A DNA stretch of 64,000 nt from Nocardiopsis sp. YSL2 (GTDB lineage: Bacteria; Actinomycetota; Actinomycetes; Streptosporangiales; Streptosporangiaceae): assembly GCF_030555055.1 (NCBI RefSeq), contig NZ_JAMOAO010000001.1, positions 3,596,001 to 3,660,000 on the forward strand, given 5' to 3'. This document shows, in pieces, positions 7,310 through 16,534 of this stretch. Under the pieces are notes generated by a model, which made no database searches, was not told the origin of the DNA, and saw nothing but the letters and a program-made list of their open reading frames with translations. Every line of letters begins with the position of its first letter. The stretch's first letter is position 1. The position numbers were made by a program, and so were the translations under genes.

Positions 7310-9568
7310 TCACATTTTCTGCGCCGATTCAGGTGTTTTCTGATTGTTTGGGGGGTTCTCGGGTCCCTTCTGGAGTGCCCAAGCACACGCTGAAAGTGTG
7401 AGCGGTACCGCTACCGTCAGAGCGATCGCCGGGATGGCGATCCCCGAGTCGTTGGCCGCGAACCCCACCAACGCGGTCACCAGCGAACCCGTCAGACCGG
7501 CCCGCAGCGTGGGCGCGTCCTCGTAGGCGCGCTGCAGGGCCCCGATCCGCCAGTTGGTCGGCCGATTCAGCACCGCGAACAGGAACAGCAGAGCCCCCGC
7601 GGCCAGCAGCGTCAGCTGCCAGTTGCCCAGGGTCCCCAGCATCGCGCCCAGTTTGCGCGCGACGACCGGCCCGGCCTCGCCGCTCAACACCTGGGCGGTG
7701 AACTCTCCGAAGTGGCTGCGCTCCCGCGGCGGGCGCAGGTAGTCCATCCACGCCAACAGCGTGATGAGAGTCACGGCCCCCAGTCCGGCCGCGCCCAGGC
7801 GCACCGGTGTGACGCGCACCCCGGCGATCATCATGGTCGTCACCGCCAGTCCGGGCACGAGGGCGATGACGCCCCCGAAGTCGGTGCCCAGACCCGGCCA
7901 CCCGATGATCACCACCGACGCCGCGCCGATCACCAGGGTCGAGGCGACCGCCACCCCGCGCCGGCCACGGGAGATCAACTCGTGGGACACCCCGGCCACC
8001 GTCATCAGCATGCCGGTGGCGAACGTGGCGAACGCGATGTTGCCGATGCCGTAGAAGCGGCCGGCCACGATCGGGGAGTAGCCCGTCGGTGAGTTCATCT
8101 GCAGGTTGGCTCCGAAGGCCAGGTCGACGAAGAGCACCACCGTGGTCGTGGCCGCCACCACCGTCATGGGCCCCAGGATCGTGCGGCGCCACGGCCCCGC
8201 CATGGCCAGGGCCACCACGAGCGCGTCCGCGGTCAGCACGCAGGCGAGCAGGGCCGGGAACGGCTGGGGCGAGGCCCACCACGGGACCAGGTTGGCGAGG
8301 TAGCTGGCCACGGGGAAGGAGGCGCCCGCCAGCGCCACCACCCGCGTCACCGTCAGGACCACGGCGCGCTTGACGTGCCGGCCCTTGGCGTAGCGGTGCA
8401 GGGAGTAGGCCGCGGCCGCGTAGATGAGGAGCTGGAAGGCGACCAGCCCGCTGAAGAACCCGGGGATGGCCCCGCCGACCACCACCGCCGCGGTGTTGAA
8501 GTCCACCAGCCACTGCACGGCCGCCTCCGTGGTCGGCGGCCGTTCGGTCCGGTGCCACACGCGTCCGCCGACGGGTTCGTTCGGGGAGACCCCGGCCCGC
8601 GCCAGGAGCGTGGGCGTGGTGTCGGTGAGGGCGACCAGCCCCGGGCGGCGGGTGGAGTCCGAGGCGAGGAACCCGGGTGTGCCGGTCACGTCGCCATCGG
8701 TGACCCGCCCGGACGCGGCCACGGTGAGCTCCGAGGGCCCGGTGTCCATGGACACGCCGACGACCATCAGGGACGATCCGGCCGGCAGCAGGTCCACCAG
8801 GGACCGCAGCCGGCCGTCGAGGTCGGCCAGCGCCTCCTCGCGGGCCCACGTGGGGACGTCCTCGGGATCGGGCTCGTTCGCCTCGGCCTCCTCGGTGGCC
8901 TCCGCGTCGGCGGGGTGCGGCGGATCCGGGTAGAGCCGGGTCAGGTCCGGCAGCTCCACGGCGGCCAGCGTCACGCCGGACAGCCGATCGCGGGTCAGGT
9001 CGTGGACCGAACCGAGGTAGTGGTCGACCCGCCCGGACCTGTCGGCGACCCCCAGGGCGGCACCGGGGCCGACCGCCAGCGTGGTGCCGCCGGCGTCGCG
9101 CACGCTCTGGCCGAGCAGGCCCACCGGGGCCTGGAAGACCGATTCCCGGTTGGGGGCGGCGTAGGCCCCGTGCTCCTCCAGGACCGCGCCGGAGCCGTCG
9201 CGCACGGGCTCCGGCACGGCCTCGCACACAGTGAAGCTCTCCCGCAGGGACAGGGCGCGCTCCCCGGCCGACACCGTCAGCCAGCCGTCGGTGGGGCAGG
9301 TGCGGGAGGTCGCGGTGCGGATCGAGACGTTGCCGATGGCGGTCCCGGCCGCCATGTCCCACAGCGTCGGCGTGTTCTCGGGCGTCACGTCCCTCCACAG
9401 CAACCCGGGCACGCCCACGAGCACCGTCGGGGCGGAGTCCTCGGGAGGGGCGCCCGGCGCGCGGGCGGTCTCGGGCGCCGCGGGGGCGGCGCTCAGCAGG
9501 ATGGTCGCCAGTACCAGGACGACCAGGGCCGAGACCGTACGGCCCACGGTCGCCGGGCTGAGTGGCAT
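7310..9568 (-). CDS. Membrane protein with alkaline-phosphatase-like extracytoplasmic domain
   Basis: A 752-residue protein from ATG 9568, preceded by GGAGG. Residues 1-30 are a signal peptide or anchor. Residues 45-390 resemble the alkaline phosphatase/NPP superfamily in layout: APTVLVGVPGLLW where members usually have a metal-binding Asp, then ENTPTLWDMAAG and TCPTDGWLTVSAG near the usual Thr/Ser nucleophile. The C-terminal 350 residues hold about ten transmembrane segments beginning near NTAAVVVGGAIPGFFSG. The usual first metal ligand Asp is replaced (VGVPG), and the DHG-type motif is absent (VVGVSMDTGPS), so hydrolase activity is uncertain. Function unknown; an envelope role is likely. 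Confidence 0.65.
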   Translation of the reverse strand: MPLSPATVGRTVSALVVLVLATILLSAAPAAPETARAPGAPPEDSAPTVLVGVPGLLWRDVTPENTPTLWDMAAGTAIGNVSIRTATSRTCPTDGWLTVSAGERALSLRESFTVCEAVPEPVRDGSGAVLEEHGAYAAPNRESVFQAPVGLLGQSVRDAGGTTLAVGPGAALGVADRSGRVDHYLGSVHDLTRDRLSGVTLAAVELPDLTRLYPDPPHPADAEATEEAEANEPDPEDVPTWAREEALADLDGRLRSLVDLLPAGSSLMVVGVSMDTGPSELTVAASGRVTDGDVTGTPGFLASDSTRRPGLVALTDTTPTLLARAGVSPNEPVGGRVWHRTERPPTTEAAVQWLVDFNTAAVVVGGAIPGFFSGLVAFQLLIYAAAAYSLHRYAKGRHVKRAVVLTVTRVVALAGASFPVASYLANLVPWWASPQPFPALLACVLTADALVVALAMAGPWRRTILGPMTVVAATTTVVLFVDLAFGANLQMNSPTGYSPIVAGRFYGIGNIAFATFATGMLMTVAGVSHELISRGRRGVAVASTLVIGAASVVIIGWPGLGTDFGGVIALVPGLAVTTMMIAGVRVTPVRLGAAGLGAVTLITLLAWMDYLRPPRERSHFGEFTAQVLSGEAGPVVARKLGAMLGTLGNWQLTLLAAGALLFLFAVLNRPTNWRIGALQRAYEDAPTLRAGLTGSLVTALVGFAANDSGIAIPAIALTVAVPLTLSACAWALQKGPENPPNNQKTPESAQKM

Positions 9569-9738
9569 GGCGCAACCTCCTCGGGTTCGGAGGGTGATCA
9601 CCCTAGTGAGGACCCCCACCCCGGCGGTGGACGCCACGCGCCGGGCCTCCCTCCCGGTCCAGGACGCGGTCCGCGGACACCCGACCCGCCGGGCCACGCC
9701 CGGCGGCACCCTCGCCTCACGCGCTCCCGCCGCCGCGG

Positions 9739-10842
9739 TCAGTGCAGCCGGTCCGGCACACCCCAGTCCTTCAGGGTCGCGCGCGGATCGGGCAGGGGGC
9801 GCCCCCGCGTGACGCCGCCGGGCGTGCGGTCGAAGCGCGGGGCCGGTCCGGGCACGAGACGGCCGTCCTCGTCCGTGACGGTCCCGCGGGCGCGGACGTG
9901 GGGGTGTTCCGGGGCCTCTCCCGGTGCCAGGACCGCCGTCACGCAGGCGTCCTGTCCCTCGAACACCGCGGCCCACTCATCGCGGGTGCGGGTGCGCAGC
10001 ACCTCGGCGAACCGCGCCCGCAGCCGGGGCCAGCCGTCGCGGTCCCACTGGCCGGGGAGGTCCTCGCCGTCCAGGCCTGCGCCGGACAGGAAGGCGGCGT
10101 AGAACTGCGGTTCGATGCAGCCGACGGCCACGTGGCGGCCGTCGGAGCACTCGTAGACGTCGTACCAGGGCGCCCCGGTGTCGAGGTAGTTGGTGCCGCG
10201 CTCGTCGGTCCACGCCCCGCGGGCGCGGTCCTCGTAGACCATCGACATCAGCAGGGCGCTGCCGTCGACCATGGCGGCGTCGACGACCTGTCCGCGGCCG
10301 GAGCCCTGGCGCTCGACCAGGGCGGCGAGCGCCCCGGTGACGGCGAACATGGTGCCCCCGCCGAAGTCGCCCAGGAGGTTGACCGGGGGAACGGGCGGGC
10401 CGCCCTCGCGGCCGATCGAGTGCAGCGCGCCGTTGACGGAGACGTAGTTCATGTCGTGCCCGGCGGTGCGGGCGAGCGGGCCGTCCTGCCCCCAGCCGGT
10501 CACACGCGTGTAGACCAGGCGCGGATTGAGGTCGAGGCACGTGTCGGGGCCGAGCCCGAGGCGCTCCATCACGCCGGGGCGGAAGCCCTCCACCAGGACG
10601 TCCGCACGGGCGACGAGGTCGCGGGCCAGGGCCAGGCCCTCGTCCGACTTGAGGTCGGCGCCCAGGACGGTGCGCCCCTCGCTCATGTGGGGCCCGGCGG
10701 TGCCGGCGGTCATGGCCTCGGCCGCCGCCGGCCGGTCCAGGCGGATGACGCTGGCGCCGAGGTCGGCGAAGAGCATGCCGGCCATCGGTGCCGGGCCGAT
10801 CCCGGTGAACTCGACGACGCGGATGCCGTGCAGGGGTCCCAT
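9739..10842 (-). CDS. CaiB/BaiF CoA-transferase family protein, probably alpha-methylacyl-CoA racemase
   Basis: A 367-residue protein; ATG 10842 has GGAGG upstream. It opens MGPLHGIRVVEFTGIGPAPMAGMLFADLGA, typical of family III CoA transferases. The racemase branch is favoured because its catalytic pair appears to be present: His129 in GHDMNY and Asp159 in GDFGGG, followed by GQVVDAAMVDG. In mycobacterial MCR these residues shuttle the alpha proton of 2-methylacyl-CoA esters during branched-chain or sterol side-chain breakdown. The protein is 170 bp downstream of the phosphatase-like gene's start and is transcribed alone. Confidence 0.85.
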   Translation of the reverse strand: MGPLHGIRVVEFTGIGPAPMAGMLFADLGASVIRLDRPAAAEAMTAGTAGPHMSEGRTVLGADLKSDEGLALARDLVARADVLVEGFRPGVMERLGLGPDTCLDLNPRLVYTRVTGWGQDGPLARTAGHDMNYVSVNGALHSIGREGGPPVPPVNLLGDFGGGTMFAVTGALAALVERQGSGRGQVVDAAMVDGSALLMSMVYEDRARGAWTDERGTNYLDTGAPWYDVYECSDGRHVAVGCIEPQFYAAFLSGAGLDGEDLPGQWDRDGWPRLRARFAEVLRTRTRDEWAAVFEGQDACVTAVLAPGEAPEHPHVRARGTVTDEDGRLVPGPAPRFDRTPGGVTRGRPLPDPRATLKDWGVPDRLH

Positions 10843-11162
10843 GGGTGGCCTCCAGTGGGGGCGGTGGTGCGAGCGTGCGGGTCTGCCGTCGGCGGACGAC
10901 CACGCTCATGCTAGAACGCCGTTCGGTCCGAGGGAACGGCGCCGTCGCGCGCGTTCCAGCCCGAAACGCCACAAGAAATGCGAAAGGGAATCATCGCCCA
11001 ACGGTTTTTCGGTCAAGGTCAAAAAGCCATTCAAGAATGAGTGTTAATGTGTCCGTGCTCGCTGGTCCGATCGCGCCCCCTGCCCGCGCCACCCCGCCGA
11101 GGCACCACCGCCACCAGCGAGGACGACCCACGGAAACACGCGCCGAGAAGGGCGAGACCGTC
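10843..11162. promoter_or_regulatory. Upstream region of rpfB
   Basis: This 320-bp gap contains an unusually AT-rich stretch at about 10970-11050 that ends in a -10-like TAATGT (11045-11050). No convincing -35 is seen. I looked for the c-di-AMP riboswitch that precedes rpf genes in many actinomycetes and did not find its conserved elements. Confidence 0.35.
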
Positions 11163-12326
11163 ATGCCCCGTACCCAGAGGAAGCGTTTTCGGCGCAGGCG
11201 CGCCGGACGCCGCATTCCCCTCCCGATGCCCGTCCTGGCCGCCACCGTCGCCGGGGTCCTGGCCGCGACCGCCGGAGGGACCGCCTTCGCCATGGACAAG
11301 GGCGTCGTCCTCGACGCCAACGGCGACGAGCGGACCGTGCACACCTTCGGCGGAACCGTCGCCGACGTCCTGGACGCCGCGGGCATCGACCCCGCGGAGG
11401 GGGACGTCGTCGCGCCGCCCCCGGACACGCCCGTCGGCGACGGCGACCACGTCCTCGTCCGGTCCCCCCGCGACCTCACCGTCGAACTCGACGGGCACGA
11501 GCTCTCCCACAGCGTCATCGCCGCCGACCTCGGCGAGGCCCTGCACCAGATCGGCCTCGACCCCGAGTCGGTGGAGCTCTCCGCGCCCCGGAGCACCGCC
11601 ATCCCGGACGAGGGGCTCTCGGTGTCCGCCGAACGCGCCCCGCGCATGGTCGTCCTGTACGACACCGTCCGCACCGAGACCCGCACCACCGGCGCGACCG
11701 TCGCGGACGTCCTCGACGCCGCCGGGGTCACACCGGGCGAGCACGACGTCGTCACCCCCGGGCCGGACGAGCCCGCCGTGCCCGACATGGTCGTCGAGGT
11801 CCTGCCCGTGCTCACCGCACCGGAGACCGAAGAGGTCGTCATCGAGGCCGAGACCGTGGAGCGCGACGACCCCGACCTGCTCCAGGGGGAGCGCGAGGTG
11901 GTCACCGAACCCGAGGACGGACTCAAGGAGGTCGTCACCGCCACCGTCCTGCGCGACGGCGAGGAGGTCGAGCACCGGCTGTCGGAGGAGATCGTCACCG
12001 AACCCGTCGACGGGCTCGTCAAGGTCGGAGCCAAGGCGCCAGAGAGCGGCTCACCGCCGGTCGGCGGCGGAGACGCCGCGGGACTCAACTGGTCCGCCCT
12101 CGCCGAATGCGAGTCGGGCGGCGACCCCACCGCGGTCAACTCCGCCGGCGGCTACTACGGCCTCTACCAGTTCAGCACCGCGAGCTGGCGGTCGGTCGGC
12201 GGCACCGGCCTGCCGTCGGAGGCCGGCGCGGGCGAGCAGACCCAGCGGGCCCAGCAGCTCTACAACGCCGTGGGAGGCAACTGGCAGAGCCAGTGGCCCC
12301 ACTGCGGCGCCCGCCTGTTCGACTGA
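11163..12326 (+). CDS. rpfB: Resuscitation-promoting factor RpfB
   Basis: A 387-residue secreted or surface protein. A basic N-terminus (RTQRKRFRRRRAGRR) and a hydrophobic segment at 22-43 form the signal or anchor. Ubiquitin-like DUF348 repeats fall at about 46-100, 104-158 and 161-215, each with a TVADVLDAAG-like helix. A G5 domain lies at about 222-290, and a transglycosylase-like Rpf domain at 306-387. The catalytic Glu is Glu317 in AECESGG, and Cys316 and Cys381 are placed for the conserved disulfide. Rpf proteins cleave peptidoglycan and promote regrowth from dormancy. rsmA follows, as in mycobacteria, after a hairpin. Confidence 0.95.
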   Translation: MPRTQRKRFRRRRAGRRIPLPMPVLAATVAGVLAATAGGTAFAMDKGVVLDANGDERTVHTFGGTVADVLDAAGIDPAEGDVVAPPPDTPVGDGDHVLVRSPRDLTVELDGHELSHSVIAADLGEALHQIGLDPESVELSAPRSTAIPDEGLSVSAERAPRMVVLYDTVRTETRTTGATVADVLDAAGVTPGEHDVVTPGPDEPAVPDMVVEVLPVLTAPETEEVVIEAETVERDDPDLLQGEREVVTEPEDGLKEVVTATVLRDGEEVEHRLSEEIVTEPVDGLVKVGAKAPESGSPPVGGGDAAGLNWSALAECESGGDPTAVNSAGGYYGLYQFSTASWRSVGGTGLPSEAGAGEQTQRAQQLYNAVGGNWQSQWPHCGARLFD

Positions 12327-12356
12327 ACCGGGACCCGCACCCGTCCACCCACGGGC

Positions 12357-12385
12357 ACCCCTCCGCGGGCACGCCCCGGAGGGGT
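12357..12385 (+). terminator. Hairpin between rpfB and rsmA
   Basis: A 9-bp inverted repeat (ACCCCTCCG at 12357-12365, complement at 12377-12385) with an 11-nt loop. No T tract follows, so it may attenuate rather than end transcription. Confidence 0.55.
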
Positions 12386-12410
12386 CGCTCGGTGATGGCA
12401 AGATGTGTAG

Positions 12411-13301
12411 GTGACACAGACACCCGCCAACGACCCCGCCGACCGGTCCCGCCTGCTCACCCCCGCCGACGTGCGCGAGCTGGCCGGACGCCTCGGAATC
12501 CGGCCCACCAAGACCCTGGGCCAGAACTTCGTCATCGACCACGGCACGGTCCGGCGGATCGTCAGGGTCGCGGGCGTCACCGACGACGACGTCGTGGTGG
12601 AAGTCGGTCCCGGACTCGGCTCGCTCACCCTGGCCCTGCTCCCGCACGTACGCCACGTGACCGCGATCGAGATCGACCCGGCCCTGGCCGAAGCCCTGGC
12701 GGGCACCGTCGCCGAGCACGCCCCCGAGCTCACCGACCGGCTCACGGTCGTCCCCGGCGACGCCATGCGCATCGCCGGACTCCCCGGCCCCGCCCCCACG
12801 GCGCTGGTCGCCAACCTGCCCTACAACGTCTCCGTGCCCGTCCTGCTGCACCTGCTCGAACTCCTGCCGTCGCTGCGGCGCGTGCTCGTCATGGTCCAGT
12901 CCGAGGTGGCCGACCGGATCACCGCCACCCCCGGCGGCCGGATCTACGGCGTCCCCTCCGCCAAGGTCGCCTGGTACGCGCGGGCACGCCGGGCGGGCGC
13001 GGTCGGCCGCAGCGTGTTCTGGCCGGCGCCCAATGTCGACTCAGGGCTCGTCGAACTGGTCCGCCGCCCCGAACCCGACACCAAGGCCCCCCGCCAGGAG
13101 GTCTTCGCGGTGATCGACGCCGCCTTCGCCCAGCGCCGCAAGACACTGCGCGCGGCCCTGGCCGGCTGGGCGGGCTCGGCTCCCGCCGCGGAGACCGCGC
13201 TGCGCGCCGCCGGGGTCGACCCCTCCGCCCGCGGGGAGTCCCTGGGCATCGAGGAGTTCGCCGCCATCGCCGAACACCGGCCGGCGCGCCAAGCGGAGTG
13301 A
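12411..13301 (+). CDS. rsmA: 16S rRNA (adenine1518-N6/adenine1519-N6)-dimethyltransferase
   Basis: A 296-residue SAM-dependent methyltransferase. It shows the KTLGQNF entry motif, motif [13 protein letters not shown] for SAM binding, and the NLPYN catalytic motif (motif IV) that positions the target adenine. It dimethylates two adjacent adenines in the 3' terminal hairpin of 16S rRNA during 30S maturation; loss gives kasugamycin resistance. GTG 12411 is the start and opens the conserved [23 protein letters not shown] region. It lies 84 bp after rpfB. No ispE follows here, unlike in mycobacteria; the neighbouring minus-strand genes interrupt that order. Confidence 0.96.
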   Translation: MTQTPANDPADRSRLLTPADVRELAGRLGIRPTKTLGQNFVIDHGTVRRIVRVAGVTDDDVVVEVGPGLGSLTLALLPHVRHVTAIEIDPALAEALAGTVAEHAPELTDRLTVVPGDAMRIAGLPGPAPTALVANLPYNVSVPVLLHLLELLPSLRRVLVMVQSEVADRITATPGGRIYGVPSAKVAWYARARRAGAVGRSVFWPAPNVDSGLVELVRRPEPDTKAPRQEVFAVIDAAFAQRRKTLRAALAGWAGSAPAAETALRAAGVDPSARGESLGIEEFAAIAEHRPARQAE

Positions 13302-13375
13302 CCTGACGCGCCGGAGGGAGGGCCCGGCCGCGGACACCGGCGGACGAGCCGCCGGGGGCGGCCCGGACGAAGGGC

Positions 13376-13609
13376 TCAGCGGGGGGCGGACCCGTGCCCG
13401 GGCACCTCCCCGTCGTGCCGGTTCGACCTGCGGGAGCGGGCCAGCGCCCGCGCCACCCCGGCCACCCCCAGGCCCACGGCGAGCACGGGCAGGACCCACG
13501 CGACGTTGAAGTCCCAGCCGCCGGACCCACGCACCGCGAACGCCACCGCCAGGCCGATGAACAACACCGCGGCGACCAGCGAACCCCAGTCAGTCCTACG
13601 CCTCGCCAT
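13376..13609 (-). CDS. Small membrane protein, two transmembrane segments
   Basis: A 77-residue protein from ATG 13609, preceded by GGAGG. Basic residues (MARRRTDW) lead into a hydrophobic segment at about 9-26 and a second at about 34-56, with a basic hydrophilic tail (ARSRRSNRHDG). I do not recognise a family. Its start overlaps the end of the upstream PspC/LiaF-like gene by 14 bp, so the two are co-transcribed and probably translationally coupled. A role at the membrane in the same stress module is an inference. Confidence 0.7.
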   Translation of the reverse strand: MARRRTDWGSLVAAVLFIGLAVAFAVRGSGGWDFNVAWVLPVLAVGLGVAGVARALARSRRSNRHDGEVPGHGSAPR

Positions 13610-15062
13610 GCTGTACCTCCACAACCCCGAAACCCATGTCGGCGCTGATCCTGATCGTCGGTGGCGCGGCCCCGTCGCCGCCCCCGCTGCTCCCGCCGTC
13701 CTCGCTCTCCGTGCCGGTCGGCACCGGCTCGATCACGGACTCGTCCTCGATGCCGGGGCCGATCACGTGGGTCTCCTTGCTCTCCGGGTCGAGGTCCACC
13801 GCCCCGAACCCGATCCGCGACGTCAACTCGACCCGGACGTCGTCGGGCACGGCGACCTCCGTGACACCCACGCCCACGCGCACGTCCACGTCGGCGGACT
13901 CCCCGGGCTCCAGATCCGTCAGCCCGGTCAGGTCCAGGAACCCGCCGCCGACGGTCACCCGGTGGTCACCCGCCTCCAGTTCGGCGACCGTGGTCGGATC
14001 CCAGGAGTAACCGCCGACCCGGACCCGCGTCAGATCGGTCATCGACGCGGCCGTCAGCGCCAGGGCGACCGTCAGTCCCAGGAACATCAGCCCGGACGGA
14101 TTGCCGACCCACGTCCCGACCAGGGAGTAGAGCCCGATCACGGCGAGGGCGGCGGCGAGGAAGTACACTCCGCTCTCCGGACCGAACAGCAGCCTGGCCG
14201 TGTCCGCGCTCCACAGGGAGGAGCCCCAGCCGTACACCGAGATCGGCACGGCGATCGCCATGGCGACGACCGTCCACAGGGCGAGCGTGCCCAACGGAGC
14301 GCCGCAGCGCCGCCGCTTGCCCCTCCCGTTCTTCGTCGGCGCACCGCCGGGGCCCCCGTACGCGTCAGGGCCACCCTCGTCCTCGTCCTCATGGCTGCTC
14401 GGCGCCCCGCCGGGCCGGGAGGTGCGCTCGGAGACCACGGCCAGGTCCACCGGGCCGTGCGGCGCGGTCGCCCACGGCTGCGCCGGGTTGTAGTACGCCG
14501 CGGCCGGCTCCGGCGACGCGGGCGTCGGCGGCGGAGCGTGCGTGCGCAGGTCCTCGCGCAGGCCCGTGAACGATCCCCGCAGGTCGATGCCCCGGTTGCG
14601 CGCGGCCAGCACCCCCAGCACCAGGGGTACCGCCAGCAGCAGGGTTCCCCAGCTGAAGCCGCCCAACAGGCTGAACGCCGTCATGACGGCCAGACCCACC
14701 GCGAGCAGCTTCACGATCGCCCGGGACGGGATGCCGCGGTCGAGCATCTGCTCGATGGTCGCGGGACCGCCCTGGGAGTCCCGCATCAGCATCCACGCGG
14801 CGACGTACAGCAGAAGTCCCGCGCCGCCGGCGAACGCGGTCAGCACGAAGCCGGTCCGCCACACGACCGGGTCGATGTCCGTGTACCGGCCCAGCCCGCC
14901 GCACACACCCGCCAGCACACGGTCGTCGGACTTGCGGAGTTCACGCCCGGGCGCCGCCCCGGGCGCCCCGCCCTCCGCTCCGGTCCCCGAAGCGCCGGGC
15001 GTCTCCGGCGGAGGGGCGCCCTCGCCCGCCCCGGCAGGCGACGGTGTGTCCGTCATCGTCAT
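13596..15062 (-). CDS. PspC-domain membrane protein with LiaF-like C-terminus
   Basis: A 488-residue protein. After a Pro/Gly-rich 40-residue head, residues 40-100 form a PspC domain (RELRKSDDRVLAGVCGGLGRYTDIDPVVWRTGFVL...). More membrane segments follow near 115-150, 265-290 and 300-345. The C-terminal 120 residues are a beta-rich domain of the LiaF/DUF2154 type (repeated GxVxLxL-like strands ending SADMGFGVVEVQHGEA). PspC and LiaF proteins sense envelope stress. The gene is divergent from a PspC-containing histidine kinase, 184 bp apart, which suggests a LiaFSR-like module with the sensor functions split. Confidence 0.85.
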   Translation of the reverse strand: MTMTDTPSPAGAGEGAPPPETPGASGTGAEGGAPGAAPGRELRKSDDRVLAGVCGGLGRYTDIDPVVWRTGFVLTAFAGGAGLLLYVAAWMLMRDSQGGPATIEQMLDRGIPSRAIVKLLAVGLAVMTAFSLLGGFSWGTLLLAVPLVLGVLAARNRGIDLRGSFTGLREDLRTHAPPPTPASPEPAAAYYNPAQPWATAPHGPVDLAVVSERTSRPGGAPSSHEDEDEGGPDAYGGPGGAPTKNGRGKRRRCGAPLGTLALWTVVAMAIAVPISVYGWGSSLWSADTARLLFGPESGVYFLAAALAVIGLYSLVGTWVGNPSGLMFLGLTVALALTAASMTDLTRVRVGGYSWDPTTVAELEAGDHRVTVGGGFLDLTGLTDLEPGESADVDVRVGVGVTEVAVPDDVRVELTSRIGFGAVDLDPESKETHVIGPGIEDESVIEPVPTGTESEDGGSSGGGDGAAPPTIRISADMGFGVVEVQHGEA

Positions 15063-15246
15063 TCACCGCACTTTCCTCGACACGACCATGGTCACCCGAA
15101 AGCGCCGGTCAGGGGAATCCGGGACGACCCTGACCACACCCTGACCGGGACCAGGGCACGACCAGGGACGCGCCCCCGATGCCCGTCGGGGGGACCAGAG
15201 GGCATGCTGGAGACACCAAGGAACGGAAGAGAGCGGTGATCAGCCG

Positions 15247-16452
15247 GTGGCAGCAACGGCCCCGGACACCCCGCGGCTGACCCGCGCGGTGGACGGCAGA
15301 CTCCTCCTCGGCGTCGCGTCGGGCCTGGCCAGGCACCTGGGCGTCGACCCCCTGGTCGTGCGCCTCGCCTTCATGTGCCTGTCGATCGGCGGTATGGGCA
15401 TCGCCGTCTACATCGCCCTGTACTTCTTCGTCCCCAACGAGCCGACGAAACAGGACACGGCGACCCTCGACGACCCCACCGCGCGCAAGGGCCGCGACGT
15501 GTCGCAACTGGTCGCCTACACCGGCCTCGCCGCCGGGCTGGGAACCCTGTTCCTGCTCTTCGGCGGCGTGTTCGACCCCCTGCTGTGGTTCGTGGTCTTC
15601 GGCGCCCTGGGCGCCGCCATCCTGTGGCAGCAGGCCAACCCCGCCCAGCGCGACGAGTGGATGTCGAGCACGGTCCACCGCGTCGGCGGCAAGGGCCTGA
15701 TGCGCGCCGGCGCCGGAGTCCTCCTCATCGTCGTCGGCGTCATCGGCTTCCTGGCCTTCCAACAGCAGCTCCAGGACGCCCGCGCCGGCCTGACCTTCGC
15801 CTTCACCCTCATCGCGGGCGTGTCCCTGGTCGTCGCGCCGTGGATCATCGGCCTCATCCGCGACCGCGACCTGGAACGGCGCGAACGCATCCGCAACGCC
15901 GAGCGCGCCGAACTCGCCGCGCACATCCACGACTCCGTCCTGCACACCCTGACCCTGATCCAGCGCCGTGCCGAGGACCCGCGCGAGGTGCAGCGGCTCG
16001 CCCGCGTCCAGGAGCGCGCCCTGCGCACCTGGCTCTACCGGCGGCCGGCCGACGCCGACACCACCGTCTCGCCCGCACTCGAACGCGTGGCGGCCGAGGT
16101 GGAGGAGGAGCACGGCGTCCCCATCGAGGTCGTGTGCGTGGGCGACTGCCCCATGGACGACTCCCTGGGCGCGGTCCTGCGGGCGGCCCGCGAGGCCATG
16201 GTCAACGCCGCCAAGTACGCCGAGACCTCCTCGATCTCGGTGTTCGGCGAGGTCGAGCCGGAGGAGGTACTGGTGTTCGTCCGCGACCGCGGCGCCGGGT
16301 TCGACCTGGAGTCCGTCCCGGAGGACCGGATGGGCGTGCGCGGCTCCATCCTCGGCCGTATGGACCGCCACGGCGGCTCGGCGCGCATCCGCACCGCCCC
16401 CGGCGAGGGCACGGAGGTCCAGTTGCGCATGCCCCGTGCCCCGGAGTCCTGA
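15247..16452 (+). CDS. PspC-domain sensor histidine kinase
   Basis: A 401-residue membrane kinase. Residues 8-62 are a PspC domain (PRLTRAVDGRLLLGVASGLARHLGVDPLVVRLAFM). Further membrane segments follow at about 84-105, 110-125, 150-172 and 180-203. The cytoplasmic part carries a HisKA_3-like phosphoacceptor (AHIHDSVLHTLTLIQ, about residues 223-237). An HATPase domain follows with N box AREAMVNAAKYAE and a GAGFDLESVPEDRMGVRGSI G-box region. It should phosphorylate the LuxR-type regulator 82 bp downstream. Kinases of this build respond to cell-envelope damage. The GTG start follows a GAAGAGAG element. Confidence 0.9.
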   Translation: MAATAPDTPRLTRAVDGRLLLGVASGLARHLGVDPLVVRLAFMCLSIGGMGIAVYIALYFFVPNEPTKQDTATLDDPTARKGRDVSQLVAYTGLAAGLGTLFLLFGGVFDPLLWFVVFGALGAAILWQQANPAQRDEWMSSTVHRVGGKGLMRAGAGVLLIVVGVIGFLAFQQQLQDARAGLTFAFTLIAGVSLVVAPWIIGLIRDRDLERRERIRNAERAELAAHIHDSVLHTLTLIQRRAEDPREVQRLARVQERALRTWLYRRPADADTTVSPALERVAAEVEEEHGVPIEVVCVGDCPMDDSLGAVLRAAREAMVNAAKYAETSSISVFGEVEPEEVLVFVRDRGAGFDLESVPEDRMGVRGSILGRMDRHGGSARIRTAPGEGTEVQLRMPRAPES

Positions 16453-16534
16453 GCCGTCCGGGGAGCGCCCGCACCGGTCTGCGGTGGTTCGGTCGGCACT
16501 GACCGAAGACCCCGGAAACGGTAGAGTCACCGGT

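Noticed and set aside
10843-11162. c-di-AMP (ydaO/yuaA) riboswitch before rpfB
   Set aside because: Conserved elements of that riboswitch are not found, although it precedes rpf genes in many actinomycetes.
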